From Burkholderiales bacterium (lineage in GTDB: Bacteria; Pseudomonadota; Gammaproteobacteria; Burkholderiales; Ga0077523), in contig JALORJ010000022.1 in assembly GCA_025459035.1 (NCBI GenBank), forward strand, positions 1-14,772: a DNA stretch of 14,772 bases, in the 5' to 3' direction. A program made the position numbers and the translations under genes. Shown here in pieces: positions 14,766-14,772 of this stretch. Below the pieces are notes generated by a model. The model did no database searches and was not told the DNA's origin. It saw nothing but the letters and a program-made list of their open reading frames with translations. The first letter of the stretch is position 1. Each line of letters opens with the position of its first letter.

Positions 14766-14772
14766 GGTTCGC

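Overview
This is a GC-rich (roughly 70 %) window, densely coding, with Gram-negative features: two TonB-dependent receptors, a periplasmic thioredoxin-like protein, and two proteins with C-terminal PEP-CTERM signals, which implies an exosortase elsewhere in the genome. GC content, PEP-CTERM proteins and gene set fit an environmental betaproteobacterium (Burkholderiales/Rhodocyclales type). That placement is an inference; there is no rRNA or other marker in the window.

Layout. Bases 1-8044 are read on the + strand and 8115-14765 on the - strand; the blocks converge at about 8045-8114. (a) 1-3215: the 3' end of a PepSY-associated membrane protein overlaps the TTG start of a TonB-dependent receptor with an unusually short plug, followed by a TlpA-like thioredoxin. 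This looks like a substrate-uptake and reduction unit, probably iron or siderophore. (b) 3216-8044: a promoter-like site, a clear class-I cobalamin riboswitch, two different PEP-CTERM proteins (one of the DUF4465 type), a BtuB-like TonB-dependent receptor and, 4 bp behind it, a deoxyinosine-type DNA glycosylase. The first three genes read as a vitamin-B12 acquisition operon in which the surface accessory proteins are exosortase substrates. (c) - strand, in transcription order: an FGGY kinase that resembles glycerol kinase but lacks its substrate-binding Arg, the large subunit of B12-dependent ethanolamine ammonia-lyase (eutB) with no eutC beside it, an M81/MlrC metallopeptidase 6 bp downstream, a CoA-acylating methylmalonate-semialdehyde dehydrogenase (mmsA), and a PPOX-type FMN flavoprotein.

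How it may work together. The riboswitch should turn the + strand operon on when cobalamin is scarce, raising surface capture and outer-membrane import. The neighbouring eutB is a cobalamin-dependent enzyme and MmsA makes propionyl-CoA, which many bacteria pass to B12-dependent methylmalonyl-CoA mutase, so uptake and use of B12 may be neighbours here. That link is inference from proximity only.

The most interesting element is the riboswitch / double PEP-CTERM / BtuB operon: it suggests B12-binding proteins displayed through exosortase sorting, a counterpart of the lipoprotein-based B12 capture known in Bacteroidetes. No tRNA, rRNA, CRISPR array, insertion sequence or phage gene was seen.
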